This document shows positions 59,527 to 64,000 of a stretch of 64,000 nt of DNA, piece after piece. This DNA is from Mugil cephalus (lineage: Eukaryota > Chordata > Actinopteri > Mugiliformes > Mugilidae): positions 11,748,175 to 11,812,174 of the forward strand of contig NC_061789.1 of NCBI RefSeq assembly GCF_022458985.1, in the 5' to 3' direction. The notes under the pieces are model-generated. The model did not search any database, had not been told where the DNA came from, and worked only from the letters and a program-made list of their open reading frames with translations. Position 1 is the stretch's first letter; each line of letters opens with the position of its first letter. The translations under genes and the position numbers were made by a program.

Positions 59527-62025
59527 TCAGGACCGGCTGCCGGGGTGCTGCGTCTTGATGTGGCTGTGCAGGCGGGTGGACGAGGAGAACCTCTTCCCGC
59601 ACTCGGAGCAGCGCAGGGGCAAGGCTGGCGGAGACGACGGAGACGACGGGGACGACGTGTCGGCGGCGGCATTCCCGGCCGCGTGCGTCTGCCGGTGGGC
59701 CTTCAGGAGGGACATTCGGCTGAACCTCCGCCCGCACTCCTCGCACTCCGACCAAACCCTGCGTCGCTTCTTCTGTCAAACAAAAGAAACAGGAGAGAGA
59801 GGAGTCTGAGGATGAAGCATCACTGAAATGAGTAGCAGCAGCTACAAGGCCCGAGGTCAGCGTGACAGTAATCAGCTGTAGCCGTGGTAACCAGGAAACA
59901 CGGAGCTATTATTGTTGATCACCAGAAATACCCGAACCATCCTCACCTTCCTCCCTTTGCCCTCGTCGTCCTCTTCTTCTTCCTCTTCCTCCTCCTCCTC
60001 CTCCCTGGTTGTCTGGTCGGGCTGTTGGACGCCGTCTTGGCGGTCGCTGGCGGCGTCAGTCGCCAGAGCCAGCAGCGTTTCCTTGGCGTCCTCGTTGTCG
60101 TCCTCCAAAAGCTGAGACGGTAAAGTCAGGAGGCGATGGAGCATGGAGGCTGAGGAGCAACGACCTGCAGGGTGACTAAACCATCAGCCTCTCCTCAAGA
60201 CTCGGCATATCAATAACTGAAGCGGATCACATGAATCACTTTTATCAAAAATAAAAAGATTTTGCTTGTTATTCCAGTCGGAGTTCATCAATGGCACCTG
60301 ATCAGACTGTATTTATTGTGAATTGGCTCAGAATCAAAGCTTGTTTTCAATCTGGAAGCACTGGGAGATTTATCAATGATGACAATATTTAAAAACTCCA
60401 CCAGGGGGCGACAACTAGACTGAAATACACCACAGTGTAAAGAACAGAGGATTGTATTTACTCTGTTTTATATTATATTTTAATCTTAAGATTTTATATA
60501 AGATTTTATTTGTGATTTTTACATCACACACATATATATTTTAATTATTTGCATTAAGTTGTTAAGATTGTGTTAATTACAAAGAAATAAATCTGTATTA
60601 TTTTCCTGATTTTACCATTATCTGCAACAAATGACATATATACTACACATATATTAACTATATTAAATCTGTATTTTCTATTATGTGTACTTTTTAAGTA
60701 TCTATATACACTGTGTGTGTATATATAGAAAAAATATATTTTGTTACAGTTTTGCTTAATGTTTAATGTATCATTATTATTATTACATTTAATTTCAGCT
60801 GCCTTTATACTTGGTGATTTTGTTTTAAATATTTGAACAGTTCCCCTATATTTCCCCAAGTCTTAGCTTCAGGAAAGTTACAGTATTCAGCATTTGTTTA
60901 AAATAACAGAGAGAGTTATCGATTCATCTGTGTTTTCCTTTTGGAGGCTCTGATAACGTGGTACCATTGAACTGGATTGTGTTGTACTGACACATGCTTG
61001 TATTATCCCATTATGGTCAGAGTTCTGCGCTAAATAACAGAAACACTTTCGTATTTAATTCATTAGAGTTTAACAGATCCACAAACTCCCTCCTGTAAAA
61101 TGATCTTAGAGTAGAATCACCACCTTTCTGACGCTGTTCCAACATAAACTGAACAAATCACCGCTGTACCTAATGTTTTGTCATCACTTGCAAATCAATC
61201 TTTAATTGAAGCTCTGCTCTCACCTGTGGGGCTGAGGGGAGGTCCGAGTGGAGGTGCGGCCGTGATGTTGGATGCGTCACTTCTCCTACTTCCTGTGGCG
61301 TCTTCGGCGTCGGGAGAGAACACCTCCATGTCCTCCAGGGGCGTCCAGCGGGGGTCCTGCTGAGGGGAGGAGGGGGAGGGCTCCAGGGTCACGGAGGGGG
61401 CCGGCAGAGGGTTGACAGGGTGCACCTGTCCCGGGCCTCGCCCCCCGATTTCTCCCCCTCCCCCTCCGCCTTTGATTTGCCAGACGTCACTGCACCACTT
61501 CTGACCGAAGACCTTGTCCAGAATGGGAACCCAGTCCTGAGCGACAGAAAGGACCGGGGGACGCTCCGAGTCTGAGGGAGGGAGAGGATCGATAGAGGAG
61601 GAACAGACGTAGAGAAAGACATGAGGAAAAAGAAAGGAGAGGAGGAGGAGGAGGTTAGCTGGACATGTTTACATTTAAATCCTTTGAAGCAGCCTCTAAT
61701 AACTTTTGATCATCTGATCACTCACTGCTCGTCACCGCCTTATCTTTGGACACGGTGACTTCAGCCAGCTCCTCCCGGGCATCCTCTGAGCCGCTGGGTG
61801 ACACCGAGTCATTCTCCGACCCTCTCCTCCTCCCCCCGCCTCCTCCTCTCCCCTTCTCTCCTCCCCCTCGGTCGGAGCCTTTGCCCAGCCTCTCCTCCAG
61901 GACCAGCTGCTCCCGCTCCATCTTGGTGATCTCCAGCAGCAGGTCGTCGAACGAAGCCTCCACAATCTTCGTCAGCTCGTGCACCGCGAACTCCAGCACT
62001 TGCTTCATGACGGACTTCAGCTGGT
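59527..62025 (-). CDS. C2H2 zinc-finger protein ZnB (two fingers; first exon not found)
   Basis: Exons 62025-61726, 61571-61224, 60149-59947 and 59772-59527 join with matching phases (1, 1, 0). From the ATG at 62008 they give 359 aa; the good acceptor at 62025 and in-frame QLKSV before that Met suggest a short upstream exon. The N-terminus (QLKSVMKQVLEFAVHELTK) is an amphipathic helix followed by ITKMEREQLVLEERL, a layout seen in many fish zinc-finger proteins. Next comes QDWVPILDKVFGQKWCSDVW, then a Pro/Ser linker. Exon 3 carries an uninterrupted Glu run, and the exon 3/4 join makes a basic K/R cluster (GRKKKRRRVW), a likely nuclear signal. Two fingers follow: CEECGRRF...H-x3-H and CSECGKRF...H-x4-H. 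A DNA-binding nuclear role is likely; the target is unknown. Confidence 0.8.
59960..60010 (-). repeat. GAG/GAA triplet run coding poly-Glu in ZnB
   Basis: An imperfect GAG/GAA repeat encodes about eleven Glu then Asp-Asp-Glu. It is in frame and slippage-prone. Confidence 0.8.
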
Positions 62026-63600
62026 CTGGAGGGACGGGACGGGAGAGGGGAGGTTACTGTTGAACGTCTGACGGACAGCGAACGCAACACGCTGCGTGAA
62101 CGATTTGCCTTAAACTTTAAAACACAGCAACATCTCCCCGTTAAGATCCGCACAATGGAAACCAATTGGCCTCTGAGTCATGTGACTGAGAAGAATTGAT
62201 TGAATGAATCGATTAAAGCCGACCCTGGTATGATCACCGCTGAAAGAACAACTGGAAACACTGAAAAAGTCAAACGGACCTAAAGGACAAGCAGTGATAT
62301 AAAAACAGGCTTTCTACCGATAATCAGAATGGAAATGTCTCATGTAAACACCACAACCAAGGCACAGTCGTCTTATCAGAAGGACTTTGATCAAACTTTC
62401 GGTCACCACCCTACTGTTGGACACCTTTGAAATTAAGACAATACTAATAATAGTTGAACCTGTGCATTATTTGAATAATGCAAAATGACCTCCTCTATTG
62501 CCTGAGTCAAAGGAAATTTTCCATTTCACGTAAGAGCAATGTACAGTCTTCTCTCTGGTTGGTTCTTGATGGAGCATGGAAAATTCTTGTGGCCATCATG
62601 ATGTCACATCCTGTTCCTAACAACATTTAAAAAAAAAATGAACCTTTGAGTATGCATCAGTGCTACTACCCAAAATGACAGGAACCACCCTTTAAATGTT
62701 TTATTTGACCTGTTTTTTTTTTGTGTTTTAACTCATTAGTATTGAGGGGGTGGAGCTTTTGACCTATACTGCAGTCAGTCACCAGGGGGAGCTCTACTTG
62801 CTTTGGCTTCCCTTTTGAGGAGCTGTTTTGACAGCCATCTTTATGTTTTATATTTATAGTCTGTGGTTTCAACATATGAACGAAGCTGGAATCCATATGG
62901 GCAGCAACCATGACAACGTGGCTCCATCGTAGTCGCCTCCTTCTACTGAGTGAATTATTGTCAGTAAGATTTTTCTTCTGTTATATTTCCAGCAGATTTT
63001 ATGCAACACAGAAGTCAGAATTCTAATAGTATAATAATACAGTCACTGACGTCTTGGGGCATGTAAACACACACATGTTATCGGGATGTTTCATTTATCC
63101 TCATGTAGACGGTTAAGCTGGAATCTCTGATCAGAGCCGTTATGACTATTGTTTATTGTCCGGCTGCAGTGAGAACAGACTCCCCTCAGTGTTTGATGAA
63201 TCACAGATGAATCAGGGACAGATGAGGCGGCAGACTCATTATAAGGTGAATAAAGCCGAGTCTCGCTGTATTTGGATTTATTGATTGTCTACACAGCTGT
63301 TTAAGAAGCGACTCATTGTTGGTTTCTGAATTTTCGTCTTTTTCTGACATTTTTCCCTCAGACTGCAGCTGAAAATAGTATGAGTGTTAGTCGTGTTTTC
63401 AGCAAATTAAAAGTGATATTTCAGAAATTTCGATAAAGTACAATTGCGCTTTGTACATGTTTTCATTGAAAGGTATTTGGCAAATGAGCTGAAACTCTCG
63501 TAAAGTCTCGTGATATCCCATAATTCTTTTAGATTCTCGTCATATGGGACGAGAGAGGAAGAACGACTTCAAATGAACTGGTCACATGACCCCCATGTAT
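62026..63600. other. Region upstream of ZnB exon
   Basis: A promoter and first exon of ZnB are expected here or beyond the window end, but I could not identify a convincing ATG-plus-phase-1-donor. No CpG island is evident. Nothing else is supportable. Confidence 0.35.
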
Positions 63601-63747
63601 CATCTCCGGTGACGGGAAAATGCAAAAAAAGTGTTTCCATTACACTTGTCGATAAACTTCTATATCAATACGTCTGAAAAAACACCTCAAATAAGTGTTT
63701 AAGCGAAATTTGAGAGGTTTTTCGGAATGTTTCCATTATTAGTTTTC

Positions 63748-63961
63748 ATTGCGATATTTGGGTTTTTCGCATTTCTAGGGGTAATGGAAACGCAATGGAA
63801 AATCAAATCACATTTCTAAGATTATTTATTAATATTTGTGGATCAATTATAAAGCAATTTGTTGATCAGAATTGAACACTTTTCAGTTGAATTGATTTGA
63901 AGCTATTTTGGGGTGTGTTTCCATTACCCCCAGAAATGCACAAACCTAAATATCGCAATAA
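63748..63961. repeat. Inverted-repeat (MITE-like) element
   Basis: The segment 63748-63793 (ATTGCGATATTTGGG ... GGGGTAATGGAAACGC) and 63915-63961 (GTGTTTCCATTACCCC ... CTAAATATCGCAAT) are imperfect reverse complements over about 46 bp, separated by about 120 bp. Related GTGTTTCCATTACACTTG occurs at about 63630, so the full element probably spans from about 63.6 kb past the window end. Confidence 0.65.
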
Positions 63962-64000
63962 AGAACTGGTAACGGAAACGGCTACATTTCAAAAAACCTC

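Noticed and set aside
61389-61622. Minus-strand ORF in a second frame over ZnB exon 2
   Set aside because: The other frame joins in phase with both neighbouring exons and gives the WVPILDKVFGQKWC segment; this one does not.

Overview
The window is nuclear DNA from a ray-finned fish, most likely a percomorph teleost. The evidence is vertebrate-type split genes, compact fish-type keratin introns, fish-type Tc1 and hAT debris, a Penelope-like element and a tRNA-derived SINE. The species cannot be named from sequence alone.

From 1 to about 45.6 kb lies a tandem cluster of six type I (acidic) keratin genes, all on the + strand, here called K1 to K6: K1 229-2697, K2 9081-11803, K3 14035-16840, K4 18377-21744, K5 27830-30235, K6 40963-45395. 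Exon models built from GT/AG sites give intact frames of 441, 458, 405, 411, 424 and 436 residues. The rod exons have the family lengths of 83, 157, 162, 126 and 221/224 bp. Each protein has a Ser/Gly-rich head, a coiled-coil rod with type I helix-initiation and helix-termination motifs, and a short tail that mostly ends in a V-x-E-E-(V)-D-G-(K)-V-V-S type motif. They should assemble with type II keratins into epithelial intermediate filaments. K1 and K2 are products of a recent tandem duplication that also carried their flanks (1 to about 4.3 kb against 8.88 to about 13.73 kb). K5 and K6 share an extra intron inside exon 6 that K1-K4 lack.

The spaces between keratin genes are mobile-element debris: an L1-like reverse transcriptase piece (about 4.3 kb), hAT-like ends (5.3 and 43.5 kb), Tc1/mariner remnants (7.5, 23.7 and 31.0 kb), two copies of one SINE family (24.9 and 38.9 kb), and a Penelope-like GIY-YIG element (35.1-36.4 kb) inserted into a long-TIR DNA transposon with a visible target-site duplication. 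The Penelope copy carries a hammerhead-like ribozyme motif.

From about 48 kb to the end two C2H2 zinc-finger genes lie on the - strand. ZnA (48147-50423 coding, leader reaching a CpG island at about 53 kb) has eight tandem fingers behind an acidic N-terminus rich in SUMO-type motifs. ZnB (59527-62025, first exon not found) has a helical N-terminus, an acidic Glu run and two C-terminal fingers.

No tRNA, rRNA, CRISPR or prokaryotic feature was seen. The most unusual observations are the proto-splice-site intron in K5/K6, the K1/K2 conversion-like tract, the K2 tail that reads through its sister's 3'UTR to the poly(A) signal, a near-perfect 28-bp hairpin in K4 intron 1, a possible second terminal exon for K4, and the Penelope-in-transposon nest.
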